Shown here: positions 1 through 8,062 of the stretch, in pieces
How the letters are laid out: each line of letters starts with the position of its first letter
Position numbering within the stretch: position 1 is the first letter of the stretch
Origin: Rhodospirillales bacterium 24-66-33
GTDB taxonomy: Bacteria; Pseudomonadota; Alphaproteobacteria; Reyranellales; Reyranellaceae
Assembly (NCBI GenBank): GCA_002281855.1
Contig: NCHQ01000004.1
Span: 186,001-250,000 of the forward strand
DNA length: 64,000 nucleotides
Direction: 5' to 3'
Made by a program: the position numbers and the translations under genes
Notes under the pieces: model-generated
The model's database searches: none
Told to the model about the DNA's origin: nothing
The model's input: the letters and a program-made list of their open reading frames with translations, nothing else

Positions 1-394
1 GTCCGAATTCGACCGCCATGGCGAAGGTCGGCGCATCGTCGCGCATGCCGGGCGCGAGCAGGGCCATCACCCAGGGCATCGCGAGGATCAGCAGCGCGGT
101 GAACGGGACCAGCACCAGCAGCAGCGCGGCCTGGGCCTGGCGCGCGAAGGCCATCGCCTCGTCGCGGCCGCCGCCCGTCAGTTCGCGCGCGAACAGCGGC
201 ACGAAGGCGGCCGAGAAGGCGCCCTCGGCGAACAGGCGGCGGAAGAAGTTGGGGAGTTTGAAGGCGACGAAGAAGGCATCCGCCACGGCGCCAGAGCCCA
301 GCACTGCCGACAGCACGATGTCGCGCACGAATCCCACGATCCGGCTCAGCAACGTGAAGCCGCCGACCGTCGCGATGGCCCGGACGAGACTCAT
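1..394 (-). CDS. murJ: Lipid II flippase MurJ (MviN), N-terminal part, truncated by the window edge
   Basis: The reverse strand reads MSLVRAIATVGGFTLLSRIV from an ATG at 394 and stays open to the window edge, giving about 131 residues. The opening GGFTLLSRIVGFVRDIV, followed by an AFFVAFKLPNFFRRLFAEGAF segment, is the conserved start of MurJ, the inner-membrane flippase that moves lipid II outward for peptidoglycan synthesis. Two hydrophobic stretches are visible (about residues 5-45 and 90-115). The rest of the gene lies to the left of the window. The family call is secure; nothing can be said about the C-terminal half. Confidence 0.93.
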   Translation of the reverse strand, partial: MSLVRAIATVGGFTLLSRIVGFVRDIVLSAVLGSGAVADAFFVAFKLPNFFRRLFAEGAFSAAFVPLFARELTGGGRDEAMAFARQAQAALLLVLVPFTALLILAMPWVMALLAPGMRDDAPTFAMAVEFG

Positions 395-472
395 GAAAGC
401 ACTCCGGGTGATCGGATGAGGTACGCGGTCACAGCCATAATTCTGTCATCGCCTTCTGGCACATTCTCTCTC

Positions 473-546
473 GGTGGTGGCCGGCGATGTGATGGCCGGT
501 CTAAACCACCACCACGGCCGGTCCCGAGAGGGGCCGGTTTTCTTTT
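473..546 (+). terminator. Stacked hairpins ending in an intrinsic terminator on the plus strand
   Basis: GGTGGTGG (473-480) can pair with CCACCACC (506-513), with a CCGG/CCGG inner stem. It is followed by CCGGTCCC-gaga-GGGGCCGG (518-537) and TTTTCTTTT (538-546). The U-tract is on the plus strand, although both neighbouring genes are on the minus strand. On the minus strand the same hairpins lie just after the monooxygenase stop but lack a U-tract. Confidence 0.6.
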
Positions 547-553
547 GGGCCGG

Positions 554-1807
554 TCACATGGACGCGGCGGCGAGCTTCAGCAGCGTCTCGCGGTCCTGCG
601 TGACGAGTTTCTTGTAGTCGCCGACGATCTTCTCTAGCTCGTCCGACGGCAGCACGCTTTCGAGATCGGTGAAGCCCTGCGGTGCGCGCTGTTCGACGAT
701 GTCGAGCATCACGTCGATTCCCTTGCGCCGGTTGCTCTCGACGATGCGCGCGGTGGGCGGCAGGCGCCGCTCCTCGTAGCGCCGCAGCGCGACCTCGGGA
801 TCGTCGCCCACGGCCAGTTCCTGCGTGATCGCCTCGCCGTCGAGGATCGCCTGCGAGGCGCCGTTGGAGCCGATCGGATACATGGGATGGGCGGCATCGC
901 CCAGCAGCGTGATGCGGCCGTGGCTCCAGCGCGGCAGCGGATCTCGATCGACCATGGGGAATTCCAGGATCGTATGCGCGTTGCGGATGACGTCCGGGAC
1001 GTCGAGCCAGCCGAAATTCCAGTCGGCGAAGCGCGGCAGGAAGTCCTCGAGCCGGCCCCGCTTGTTCCAGTCCTCGCGCGAGGGCAGGGCGCCATCGCCC
1101 ATGTGGAGGTCGCAGATCCAGTTGATGAGCGCTTCGCCGCGTTCGGCGTGGGCGCGGCTGATCGGATAGCAGACGAATTTCTGGTTGTGATGGCCCGCCT
1201 GCACCATGGTGTTGCCGCCGAGATAGGGCTTGCCCACGGTGACGCCGCGCCACATCAGGATGCCCTGCCACTTGGGCGGACCCTCGTTCGGGTAGTAGCG
1301 CGCGCGTACCGCCGAGTGGATGCCGTCGGCCGCGATCAGCAGGTCGGCCGTGGCTTCCTCGACGATCGCCCCGTCGCGGTCGGCGAAGCGGGCCGTCACC
1401 GTGGCGCCGTGCTGCGCGAAATCGGCGATGCGCCGTCCCATCCGGATGCGATCCGCGCCCAGCATTTCCCGCGCCGCATGGACCAGGATCATCTGCAGCT
1501 CGCCGCGATGGATCGAGAATTGCGGCCAGGGCAGGCCGGCATGGCGGCCGCGCGGGTCGGCCCAGATCGTCTGGCCGTGGCGGTTGGCGTAGCGCAGCTC
1601 GCGCGTCTCGATGGCGGTGGCGGCGAGGGCGGGTTCGAGTCCCAGGCCGCACAGGATTCGCACCGCGCCGGCCTGGATGTTGATGCCGACGCCCAGCGGT
1701 CGCATTTCCGATACGGCCTCGTACACCGTCACGTCGTGCCCTGCGCGATGCAGGCACATGGCTGCGGTCAATCCGCCGATTCCGGCGCCGGCAATGATGA
1801 TCTTCAT
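554..1807 (-). CDS. FAD-dependent monooxygenase (UbiH / salicylate hydroxylase-like)
   Basis: This 417-residue group A flavoprotein monooxygenase should hydroxylate an aromatic or similar small substrate using NAD(P)H and O2. It has the N-terminal dinucleotide fold GAGIGG (residues 7-12), a central DG motif (AADGIHSAVR), and the second FAD motif GDAAHPMYPIGSNGASQAI near residue 300. The GSNG variant and overall length resemble proteins annotated as flavin-dependent oxidoreductases rather than UbiH itself. It lies 23 nt downstream of the DUF971 gene on the same strand and may be the last gene of that unit. No clear ribosome-binding site precedes the ATG. The substrate is unknown. Confidence 0.85.
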   Translation of the reverse strand: MKIIIAGAGIGGLTAAMCLHRAGHDVTVYEAVSEMRPLGVGINIQAGAVRILCGLGLEPALAATAIETRELRYANRHGQTIWADPRGRHAGLPWPQFSIHRGELQMILVHAAREMLGADRIRMGRRIADFAQHGATVTARFADRDGAIVEEATADLLIAADGIHSAVRARYYPNEGPPKWQGILMWRGVTVGKPYLGGNTMVQAGHHNQKFVCYPISRAHAERGEALINWICDLHMGDGALPSREDWNKRGRLEDFLPRFADWNFGWLDVPDVIRNAHTILEFPMVDRDPLPRWSHGRITLLGDAAHPMYPIGSNGASQAILDGEAITQELAVGDDPEVALRRYEERRLPPTARIVESNRRKGIDVMLDIVEQRAPQGFTDLESVLPSDELEKIVGDYKKLVTQDRETLLKLAAASM

Positions 1808-1830
1808 GGGGGGGCTCGTTTTTGGTCTCT

Positions 1831-2241
1831 TCAGGTGTCCCGGCTCAGGCCGCGCTGGGCCAGAGCGGCCTCGTAGGTAGCCCAGCGCTCGGCCCGCGTT
1901 TCGCTAAGCTCGCGCAGGTAGGCCCAGCTGTAGATGCCGCTGTCGTGGCGGTCGTCGAATACGATGCGGATCGCGTAGTGGCCGACGGGTTCGACCGAGG
2001 CGATCTTCACATGACGGCGGCCGCCGACGATCTTCTTCTGGTTCGGCCCGTGGCCCTGCACTTCGGCGGAGGGGCTCTCGACCCGCAGATATTCTGCGGG
2101 GAGCGCGCAGGCATGGCCGTCGGAGAAATCGATCTCGAGCCGGCCTTCTTCCTTGAAGACCCGCAGCTCGGTCGGCCACGGCGCAGTGCTGGATTCGTAG
2201 CTGCCGCCGTCGGGCACGGCCTTGGGAAATTCGCCGGTCAT
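1831..2241 (-). CDS. DUF971 / gamma-butyrobetaine hydroxylase-like N-terminal domain protein
   Basis: This 136-residue single-domain protein matches the DUF971 fold ([19 protein letters not shown], then [20 protein letters not shown], and [18 protein letters not shown]). The domain occurs alone in bacteria near Fe-S and ApbC/Mrp genes, and as the N-terminal domain of gamma-butyrobetaine hydroxylases; its stand-alone role is unclear. The ATG at 2241 overlaps the stop of the Trm112-like gene (ATGA), so the two are translationally coupled. A longer in-frame reading upstream is only the shadow of that gene. Confidence 0.85.
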   Translation of the reverse strand: MTGEFPKAVPDGGSYESSTAPWPTELRVFKEEGRLEIDFSDGHACALPAEYLRVESPSAEVQGHGPNQKKIVGGRRHVKIASVEPVGHYAIRIVFDDRHDSGIYSWAYLRELSETRAERWATYEAALAQRGLSRDT

Positions 2242-2456
2242 GGCACGTCGCGGATCTGGCGCGCCTCGCTCACCAGCATGATCGGGATGCCGTCGCGGAT
2301 CGGGTAGGCGAGCCCCGCCTTGCGGCTGATCAGTTCGCCGGCCGCCGCGTCGTATTCCAGCAGGCCATGCGTGGCGGGGCAAACGAGGATTTCGAGCAGC
2401 TTCGGATCCACGCCGGCACGGCGCGGGGCTGCGGGGTCGTCCGATGGAGGGCTCAT
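2238..2456 (-). CDS. Trm112 / UPF0434 (YcaR-like) family protein
   Basis: This 72-residue protein has the Trm112-like core [19 protein letters not shown], then [21 protein letters not shown]. In eukaryotes Trm112 activates several methyltransferases; bacterial UPF0434 members are small proteins of uncertain role. The family's usual zinc cysteines are mostly absent (only one CP motif is seen), as in many bacterial members. The start at 2456 places the first residues as [11 protein letters not shown]. It is the first gene of a minus-strand unit with DUF971 and probably the monooxygenase. Confidence 0.85.
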   Translation of the reverse strand: MSPPSDDPAAPRRAGVDPKLLEILVCPATHGLLEYDAAAGELISRKAGLAYPIRDGIPIMLVSEARQIRDVP

Positions 2457-2561
2457 CGTGCGGTGTTTCCCTAAATTTTGTGCCGCTCTTATAGCACGGC
2501 GGCCGATGCCCACCCTAGTGGGGGCGGTGCGGTCCGAGGCGGGCTTCCTTGCTGCGAGAAA

Positions 2562-2583
2562 ATAGTATAGGGGGGTATACTAT
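2562..2583 (+). promoter_or_regulatory. DmeR/FrmR-class operator fused to the dmeR start site
   Basis: Two perfect 8-bp inverted arms, ATAGTATA (2562-2569) and TATACTAT (2576-2583), flank a run of six G (2570-2575). This is the operator layout known for CsoR/RcnR/FrmR (DUF156) repressors. The right arm includes the A and T of the dmeR ATG at 2582, and the G-run lies where the Shine-Dalgarno sequence would be, so bound repressor would also mask initiation. Confidence 0.85.
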
Positions 2584-2857
2584 GGCTCACCTTCAGAAGA
2601 ACAAGGCCCGGCTGATGGCGCGGGTCCGCCGGATCGCCGGACAGATGGCGGCCATCGAGAAGGCGATCGATCAGGACGCCGACTGCTCCTTGGTCCTGCA
2701 GCAGGTCGCGGGCGCACGCGGCGCGCTCAACGGGCTGATGGGCGAGCTGATCGAGGATCACGTCCGAGAGCATGTCGCGCGGCCGGGGCTCGATGCCACG
2801 GCGCGCGCGGCCGGTGCCGAGGAACTCATCGCCGTCGTTCGCCGCTACGCGAAGTGA
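2582..2857 (+). CDS. dmeR: Ni/Co-sensing transcriptional repressor DmeR (RcnR/CsoR family)
   Basis: This 91-residue all-helical DUF156 repressor has His3, Cys35, His60 and His64 exactly where E. coli RcnR has its nickel/cobalt ligands, which argues against the formaldehyde sensor FrmR and the copper sensor CsoR. It should bind the operator overlapping its own start and release it when Ni(II) or Co(II) binds. I chose the ATG at 2582 because MAHLQKNKARL matches the family start and puts His3 in register; a longer reading from 2549 would bury the operator in coding sequence. It is followed 11 nt later by dmeF, as in rhizobial dmeRF operons. Confidence 0.92.
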   Translation: MAHLQKNKARLMARVRRIAGQMAAIEKAIDQDADCSLVLQQVAGARGALNGLMGELIEDHVREHVARPGLDATARAAGAEELIAVVRRYAK

Positions 2858-2868
2858 AAGGGGTCGAC

Positions 2869-3786
2869 ATGACCACCCGGAACATCGAGCAGCCTTCGCA
2901 CGATCACGTGTTCCTCGGCGAGCGGCACGATGAAAATGCGCGGCGCACGCTCTGGGTCGTCGGGCTGACCGCGCTGATGATGGTGGGCGAGATCGCCGCC
3001 GGCATCGTCTTCAATTCGATGGCCCTGCTGGCCGACGGCTTCCACATGGCGACCCATGCCGGCGCGCTCGCCGTGGCGGCGGGTGCCTATGCCTTCGCCC
3101 GGCGGCATGCGGCCGATCGCCGGTTCAGCTTCGGCACGGGAAAGGTCGGCGACCTCTCGGGGTTCGCGTCGGCGCTGGTCCTGGCTCTGGTCGCTCTGGG
3201 AATCGCCGTCGAGTCGATCGGGCGCCTCTTCGATCCCTCGCCGGTCGCCTTCGGCGAGGCGACCCTCGTCGCCATCGTGGGTCTGGTCGTCAACGTGGCC
3301 AGCGTATTCCTGTTGTCGGGCGGGCACAGCCATGGAAACCACGCCGACGATCATCACGACCATGGACATGACCACGGTCATCACGACAACAATCTCCGCT
3401 CGGCATTTGCGCACGTCGTGGCCGATGCGCTGACCTCCGTCCTGGCGATCGTGGCCCTGGTGGCCGGCCGCTATCTCGGCTGGGTCTGGCTCGATCCCGT
3501 CATGGGCATCGTCGGCGGCATCGTGATCGCCGTCTGGGCATGGAACCTCCTGCGCGACACGGCCGCCGTGCTGCTCGACACGAGCGATCCCCATCTCGAG
3601 GCGGAGGTGCGGGAGCAGGTCGAGGGGCCGGGCGATGCGCGCATAACGGATCTCCACATCTGGCGGATCGGTCCCGGCGCCCATGCCGCGATCGTCAGCG
3701 TCGCCGGCACGGCGAACCGCGCGGCCATTCGCGAACGCCTCGTGCCGGTCCACAAACTCGCGCATGTGACGATCGAAACGCGATGA
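2869..3786 (+). CDS. dmeF: Cation diffusion facilitator DmeF, Co/Ni efflux
   Basis: This 305-residue CDF (SLC30-type) exporter should use the proton gradient to expel cobalt and nickel across the inner membrane. About six membrane segments are visible. The transport-site motifs LLADGFHMATHAG and AFAHVVADALTS carry the Asp/His pairs, and a histidine-rich loop (about residues 152-172, HSHGNHADDHHDHG...) lies between segments 4 and 5. A short cytoplasmic C-terminal domain ends in HVTIETR. The ATG at 2869 follows a GAAAGGGG ribosome-binding site. It forms an operon with dmeR. Confidence 0.92.
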   Translation: MTTRNIEQPSHDHVFLGERHDENARRTLWVVGLTALMMVGEIAAGIVFNSMALLADGFHMATHAGALAVAAGAYAFARRHAADRRFSFGTGKVGDLSGFASALVLALVALGIAVESIGRLFDPSPVAFGEATLVAIVGLVVNVASVFLLSGGHSHGNHADDHHDHGHDHGHHDNNLRSAFAHVVADALTSVLAIVALVAGRYLGWVWLDPVMGIVGGIVIAVWAWNLLRDTAAVLLDTSDPHLEAEVREQVEGPGDARITDLHIWRIGPGAHAAIVSVAGTANRAAIRERLVPVHKLAHVTIETR

Positions 3787-3831
3787 GTCATGGTCGAGTC
3801 CGGAAGGCCGAAATCGATCGAGGATCTGGCA

Positions 3832-4746
3832 ATGGACCGTGACAGCGAGACCGCCGCCCTCAAGGGTGTGGCCTACATGGACGGCCGCTGGATGCAGCTG
3901 TCGGAGGCTGCGGTCCCGATTCTCGACCGCGGTTTCGTCCGCTCCGATGCGACCTACGATGTGGCCCATGTCTGGAAGGGACGCTTCTTCCGGCTGATGG
4001 ACCATGTCGAGCGCTTCCAGGCGTCGATGGCCGCCCTGCGCATGTCGTTGCCGCTGACGGCGCAGCAGATCGCCGACATCATGATCGAATGTGCCAGCCG
4101 GTCGGGCCTGCGCGATGCCTACGTGCAGGTGACCTGTACCCGCGGATTGCCGCCGACGGGCACGCGCGATCCGCGCCTGTGCCGTAATCGCCTCTATGCC
4201 TTCGCGCAGCCCTTCGTCTGGATTGCCGACGAGGCCCAGCGGCAAGACGGCCTGCGCATGATCCTGTCGCATACCCAGCGCATCCCGCCGGAGTCGCTCG
4301 ACCAGAGGATCAAGAACTTCCACTGGCTCGACCTGACGATGGGAGTCTTCGAGGCCTATGACCGCGATGCGACCATCGCGCTGCTGCCGGCCGCCGACGG
4401 CACGGTGACGGAGGGGCCGGGCTTCAACGTCTTCGTCGTCCGGAACGGCGCGCTCGCCACGCCGGCGCGCGGCCTGTTCGAGGGCATGACGCGCCGCACG
4501 GTGATGGAGATCGCCGAGGCGCTCCAGCTGCGGGTCGAGGTGCGATCCGTTGAAGCGCGCGAGGTGGCCGAGGCGGAGGAGATCTTCATCAGCAGCACGG
4601 CCGGCGGCATCATGCCGGTCGTGAACTACGAGGGCCGTCCCGTCGGTGACGGCCGGCCCGGCGCGCTGACGCGCCGCATCGAGGAACTCTATTGGGCACG
4701 ACACGAGGAGCCGGCGCTGTCCACGCCGGTGCCCTACGGCGACTGA
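3832..4746 (+). CDS. Class IV PLP aminotransferase (D-amino-acid or branched-chain type)
   Basis: This 304-residue fold-type IV aminotransferase has the likely pyridoxal-phosphate lysine at Lys161 (QRIKNFHWLD). It also has the class signature VTEGPGFNVFVVRNG and the C-terminal ISSTAGGIMPV segment. Length and motifs fit D-amino-acid or branched-chain aminotransferase-like enzymes; substrate cannot be decided. The ATG at 3832 is preferred because GAGGA lies 7 nt upstream, whereas the ATG at 3790 has none. It follows dmeF by 45 nt on the same strand and may share its transcript, though a functional link to metal efflux is not obvious. Confidence 0.82.
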   Translation: MDRDSETAALKGVAYMDGRWMQLSEAAVPILDRGFVRSDATYDVAHVWKGRFFRLMDHVERFQASMAALRMSLPLTAQQIADIMIECASRSGLRDAYVQVTCTRGLPPTGTRDPRLCRNRLYAFAQPFVWIADEAQRQDGLRMILSHTQRIPPESLDQRIKNFHWLDLTMGVFEAYDRDATIALLPAADGTVTEGPGFNVFVVRNGALATPARGLFEGMTRRTVMEIAEALQLRVEVRSVEAREVAEAEEIFISSTAGGIMPVVNYEGRPVGDGRPGALTRRIEELYWARHEEPALSTPVPYGD

Positions 4747-4749
4747 CGA

Positions 4750-5478
4750 TCAGTTCGTGCGGCCGGGCGGTGTGTCGGACGGGTCGCCGAAGGCGCTCAT
4801 TTCGAGGAAGGCGATCAGCAGCTTGGCGCGCGCCGTGGAGTCGGCAGCCTCCAGCAGCGCCTGCTTCTCGGCCGGACCGAAGGGCAGCACCATCGACAGC
4901 GAGGTGACGAGGTTGGCGTCGGCCGCCTTGTTCACGGCATCCCAGTCGGTCGAGAGCTGGCGGCCGCGGAAGAAGGCGGCAAGGGCCGCCATCAGCCGGT
5001 CGCGGTCGAGTTCGACGACGTCGTCGGCATGGTCGAGATCGGCCCGATAGGGCGAGAACACCGAGGAGACGCGGCGGTAGCCGCCCTGCGCGGGGTCGAG
5101 CTCGCGCACGATGTCGAAGCGGCAGACGCCGCTCAGCACCAGCATCAGCCGACCGTCCTCGGTCTCGTTGAAGTTGGTGATGCGTCCGGCGCAGCCAACC
5201 TTGTGCACCTTGGGGCGACCGTCGTCCGACGGCATGCCGTCGCCGGCGAACCCGCCCGGTTGAACCGGCTGCACCATGCCGATCATGCGCGAGCCGGCCA
5301 GCGCGTCGGAAATCATGGCGAGGTAACGCGGCTCGAAGATATTGAGCGGCAGCTTGCCGCCGGGCAGCAGCAACACGCCCGACAGCGGGAAGATCGGCAG
5401 CGTCTCGGGAAGCTGCTCGAAGGTCGGCTCGAACGGATTGCGCGCCGGACTTTGCGAGGAGCGCGCCGAATCACTCAT
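4750..5478 (-). CDS. LON N-terminal (substrate-binding) domain protein
   Basis: This 242-residue stand-alone version of the Lon protease N-domain has no ATPase or peptidase. The core LPIFPLSGVLLLPGGKLPLNIFEPRY is diagnostic, followed by GCAGRITNFNETEDGRLML and a helical C-terminus. The family probably binds unfolded clients, but its partner is unknown. It lies 10 nt downstream of the thioredoxin-like chaperone gene, a pairing common in alphaproteobacteria. A full-length Lon is present at 54-56 kb. Confidence 0.88.
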   Translation of the reverse strand: MSDSARSSQSPARNPFEPTFEQLPETLPIFPLSGVLLLPGGKLPLNIFEPRYLAMISDALAGSRMIGMVQPVQPGGFAGDGMPSDDGRPKVHKVGCAGRITNFNETEDGRLMLVLSGVCRFDIVRELDPAQGGYRRVSSVFSPYRADLDHADDVVELDRDRLMAALAAFFRGRQLSTDWDAVNKAADANLVTSLSMVLPFGPAEKQALLEAADSTARAKLLIAFLEMSAFGDPSDTPPGRTN

Positions 5479-5488
5479 GAAGAGGGGC

Positions 5489-6421
5489 TCACGAGAACAG
5501 GATCGTCGAAAGCCGCTTGCGGCCGTCGACGGAAATGGGATCGGTGAAGCCCAGCGCCTCGAAGAACTTCAGCAGCTGCTGGCGCGCGGCGGCCTCGTTC
5601 CAGTTGCGGTCGGCCTTGATCATGGCAAGCAGCTCGTCGACGGCTTCCTGCTTCTGGTTGCCGGCCCAATAGGCCATGGCGAGGTCGAGACGGGTCTGGA
5701 AGTCCTTCGGATCGGCCTCGGCCTTCGCCTTGAGGTCAGGGATCGGGCCCGCATCCTTGGCCTTCTCGGCGAGATCGATCGCGGCCTGGGCGGCCAAGAC
5801 GTCGGCGCCGGTGCGCTCCTTGACCGGGATCTGCTCGAGCAGCTCCTTGGCCTGTTCGACGTCGCCGAGAGAGACCTGGTAGCGCGCGAGTCCCGCCAGG
5901 GCGACGACGTTGGTCGGCTCGAGGCCCAACACCTCGCTGTAGATCTGTGCGGCAGTATCCATGTCGTTCTGCGCGACCGCGGCCTTGGCCTGCTCGAGCA
6001 GTTCGGCCAGCTCCGCGGCGGCGGGATCGCCGGTGGCGCCGCCGGAGGCCTGGATGAGGCGGGCGACGAATTCCTTCAGCTGGCTCTCGGGTACCGCCCC
6101 CATGAAACCATCGACCGGACGGCCGCCGAAGAAGGCATAGACGGCCGGAATCGACTGGATGCGCAGCTGCTGGGCCAGCATCTGGTTCTTGTCGATGTCG
6201 ATCTTGACCAGCTTGACCGCGCCCTTGGCCTCCTTGACGACCTTTTCGATCATCGGCTGGAGCGTCTTGCACGGCCCGCACCACGGCGCCCAGAAATCGA
6301 CGATCACCGGGACGGTGCGCGAGGCTTCGAGCACGTCCTTGGCGAACTTCGTCTGGTCGCTGTCCTTGATCAGGTCGGCGGGGGCAGCCTGCGGCGCGGC
6401 GCCCTGCAGCATCGTTTCCAT
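5489..6421 (-). CDS. ybbN: Thioredoxin-fold co-chaperone CnoX/YbbN
   Basis: This 310-residue protein has a thioredoxin domain (residues about 20-125) with the active site WAPWCGPCK (Cys48, Cys51), followed by tetratricopeptide-type helices to the C-terminus (for example ELLEQAKAAVAQNDMDTAAQ). CnoX proteins protect clients from oxidative aggregation and hand them to GroEL/DnaK. Unlike E. coli YbbN, which lacks the first cysteine, this one keeps a redox-competent CGPC. It is followed by the LON substrate-binding gene, so the pair may act together in protein quality control. Confidence 0.9.
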   Translation of the reverse strand: METMLQGAAPQAAPADLIKDSDQTKFAKDVLEASRTVPVIVDFWAPWCGPCKTLQPMIEKVVKEAKGAVKLVKIDIDKNQMLAQQLRIQSIPAVYAFFGGRPVDGFMGAVPESQLKEFVARLIQASGGATGDPAAAELAELLEQAKAAVAQNDMDTAAQIYSEVLGLEPTNVVALAGLARYQVSLGDVEQAKELLEQIPVKERTGADVLAAQAAIDLAEKAKDAGPIPDLKAKAEADPKDFQTRLDLAMAYWAGNQKQEAVDELLAMIKADRNWNEAAARQQLLKFFEALGFTDPISVDGRKRLSTILFS

Positions 6422-6502
6422 GAGTCCTCGAGCGGAATTGGGATGTTCGCCTGCAATGTGGCGTCGGCCCCCCCGGGAAGCAAGGGGCCACGCCGATCCG
6501 TT

Positions 6503-6838
6503 CTAGGGGGCGCGAACCTGGTGTTTCATCAGCTCGTCACCCAGCCGGCCGGTGAGGAAGAGGCCGCACATCCGGTAATCGCTGATCAGCGACCATAACG
6601 GCGCCTCGAAGGTGGCGGGCTTGTTCTTCTCGATGAAGAAATGACCGAACCAGGCCGGCCCGTAGCCGAACAGGGGGACGCCGAGCAGCCACCACCAATT
6701 CTGCGACGCGATCGCCCAGATCAGTAGGGCGGCGGACGCGACGGTGCCGACGTAATGAACGGCCCGCGTCGATGGCTTCGCGTGCTCGCGCAGATAGAAG
6801 GGCCAGAACTCGGCATAGGTCCGGAAGCGGGAGGCCAT
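6503..6838 (-). CDS. Mpo1-like / DUF962 membrane protein
   Basis: This 111-residue DUF962 protein has the motifs [25 protein letters not shown] and [20 protein letters not shown]; the conserved His residues ([16 protein letters not shown]) resemble the Fe(II) site of yeast Mpo1, a 2-hydroxy fatty acid dioxygenase. Two hydrophobic segments (about 30-60) predict membrane insertion. The bacterial substrate is unknown. It precedes the CnoX gene and follows the CoA-transferase pair by 9 nt on the same strand, which may indicate read-through. Confidence 0.82.
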   Translation of the reverse strand: MASRFRTYAEFWPFYLREHAKPSTRAVHYVGTVASAALLIWAIASQNWWWLLGVPLFGYGPAWFGHFFIEKNKPATFEAPLWSLISDYRMCGLFLTGRLGDELMKHQVRAP

Positions 6839-6847
6839 CCGGAGAGC

Positions 6848-8062
6848 CTACCCCAAAGCGCCGGACTTTTTGAGGGCGTCGATCTCGGCCTCGCTGAAGC
6901 CGGTCTCGCGCAGCACCTCGTCATTGTGCTGGCCGACTTCGGGGGGCGGGCCGGCGGTGCGCGGCGTGGCGAAGCCCAGCCGGATCGGCGTGTTCACCGT
7001 GCGCGGGATCGCGGGGTTGGTCGTTTCGGCGAAGATGCCGGCATGGTCGGCCTGCTCGTCGTCGATCACGTCGGCCAGCCGTCCGATGACCCCGAAGGGG
7101 ATGCCGGTGCCCGACAGGCGCTTCTCCCAGTCGGCATAAAGGCGCGCGGCGAACACCGGCGCCAGCAGGTCGTGCAGTTCCTGGGCATGGGCACGCCGTT
7201 CCGGCCGTCCGGCGAATCGCGGGTCGGCCATCAGCTCGGGCCGCTCGATGATGTCGCAGAACGTCGCCCACAGGCGGTCGTCGCGGACCATCAGGAGCTG
7301 CAGCCAGCGATCGTCGAGGGTGCGGTAGAGGTTGGTCAGCGCGTTGCGCGGCCTGTCGGGCGGCGGGCGCACCGGCAGCTGCGCGCCGATCAGCGCGCCG
7401 GCCGCCGTGGTGCCGTTGGCCCAGACACCGTTGGCGTAGAGCGAGGTGCCGACCCAGCCGCCCTTGCCGGTCTGGTCGCGCCGCCGCAGGCCCATCAGGA
7501 TGGCGGCCACCAGCGTCATCGCGGTGGCGCGGTCGCCCTGCGCCGGCAGCGAGACGCCCGGCGGGCCGCCGTCATAGCGCGCCGCATCGAGGATGCCGGA
7601 GCGCCCGAAATAGGCGGTGATGTCGAAGCCCGGCCGGTCGCGGTCGGGGCCGGTCTCGCCGTAGCCGGTGAGCGAGCAGTAGACGAGGCGCGGGTTGATC
7701 GGCTCGATGTCTTCCCAGCGCAGGCGCAGCCGTTCGCGGGCCGGCGGCGGAAAGTTCACGATCATCACGTCGGCCCGCTTCAGCAGCCGCTCGAGGATGG
7801 TGCGGGCGCCCTCGGTCTTGAGGTCGAGTGCCAGCGAGCGCTTGTGGCGGCCGTCGAGCTGCCACGGGAAGTTCCGGTCGCTCTGGGGATAGCTGGCGTT
7901 GCGGAAGCTGTTGCGGTGCGGGTCGCCGTCGACCGGTGGCTCGATCTTGATCACATCGGCGCCGAAATCGCCCAGGGCCGCGGCGGCGGCGGGCGCGGCG
8001 ATGAACGAGCTGATGTCGAGGACGGTGAGGCCGGCCAGCGGCAGCGATTCGTCCGGCGTCAT
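6848..8062 (-). CDS. Family III CoA-transferase (CaiB/BaiF), second of a tandem pair
   Basis: This 404-residue class III CoA-transferase starts LPLAGLTVLDISSFIAAPAAA, and the family catalytic aspartate is likely Asp147 in RPGFDITAYFG. These enzymes move CoA between carboxylic acids, usually to activate a growth substrate. Its closest neighbour in sequence is the adjacent upstream gene (shared VLDISSFIAAPAAA, NFPPP, LTGYGE.GPDRDRPGFD and DDRWLQL segments), so the pair arose by duplication. Start and upstream stop overlap as ATGA. The acceptor acid is unknown; the two subunits could be homodimers with different substrates or a heterodimer. Confidence 0.87.
   Translation of the reverse strand: MTPDESLPLAGLTVLDISSFIAAPAAAAALGDFGADVIKIEPPVDGDPHRNSFRNASYPQSDRNFPWQLDGRHKRSLALDLKTEGARTILERLLKRADVMIVNFPPPARERLRLRWEDIEPINPRLVYCSLTGYGETGPDRDRPGFDITAYFGRSGILDAARYDGGPPGVSLPAQGDRATAMTLVAAILMGLRRRDQTGKGGWVGTSLYANGVWANGTTAAGALIGAQLPVRPPPDRPRNALTNLYRTLDDRWLQLLMVRDDRLWATFCDIIERPELMADPRFAGRPERRAHAQELHDLLAPVFAARLYADWEKRLSGTGIPFGVIGRLADVIDDEQADHAGIFAETTNPAIPRTVNTPIRLGFATPRTAGPPPEVGQHNDEVLRETGFSEAEIDALKKSGALG

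Noticed and set aside
416-637. 73-residue plus-strand open frame in the murJ/monooxygenase gap
   Set aside because: It runs through the terminator hairpin and into antisense of the monooxygenase, with no family features.
3319-3400. Histidine-rich stretch in DmeF as a separate metal-binding peptide
   Set aside because: It is an in-frame loop typical of CDF transporters.
2845-4704. 619-residue open frame on the minus strand across dmeF and the aminotransferase
   Set aside because: Composition is dominated by Arg, His, Asp and Gly as expected of an antisense frame in GC-rich DNA; the plus strand encodes clear families.
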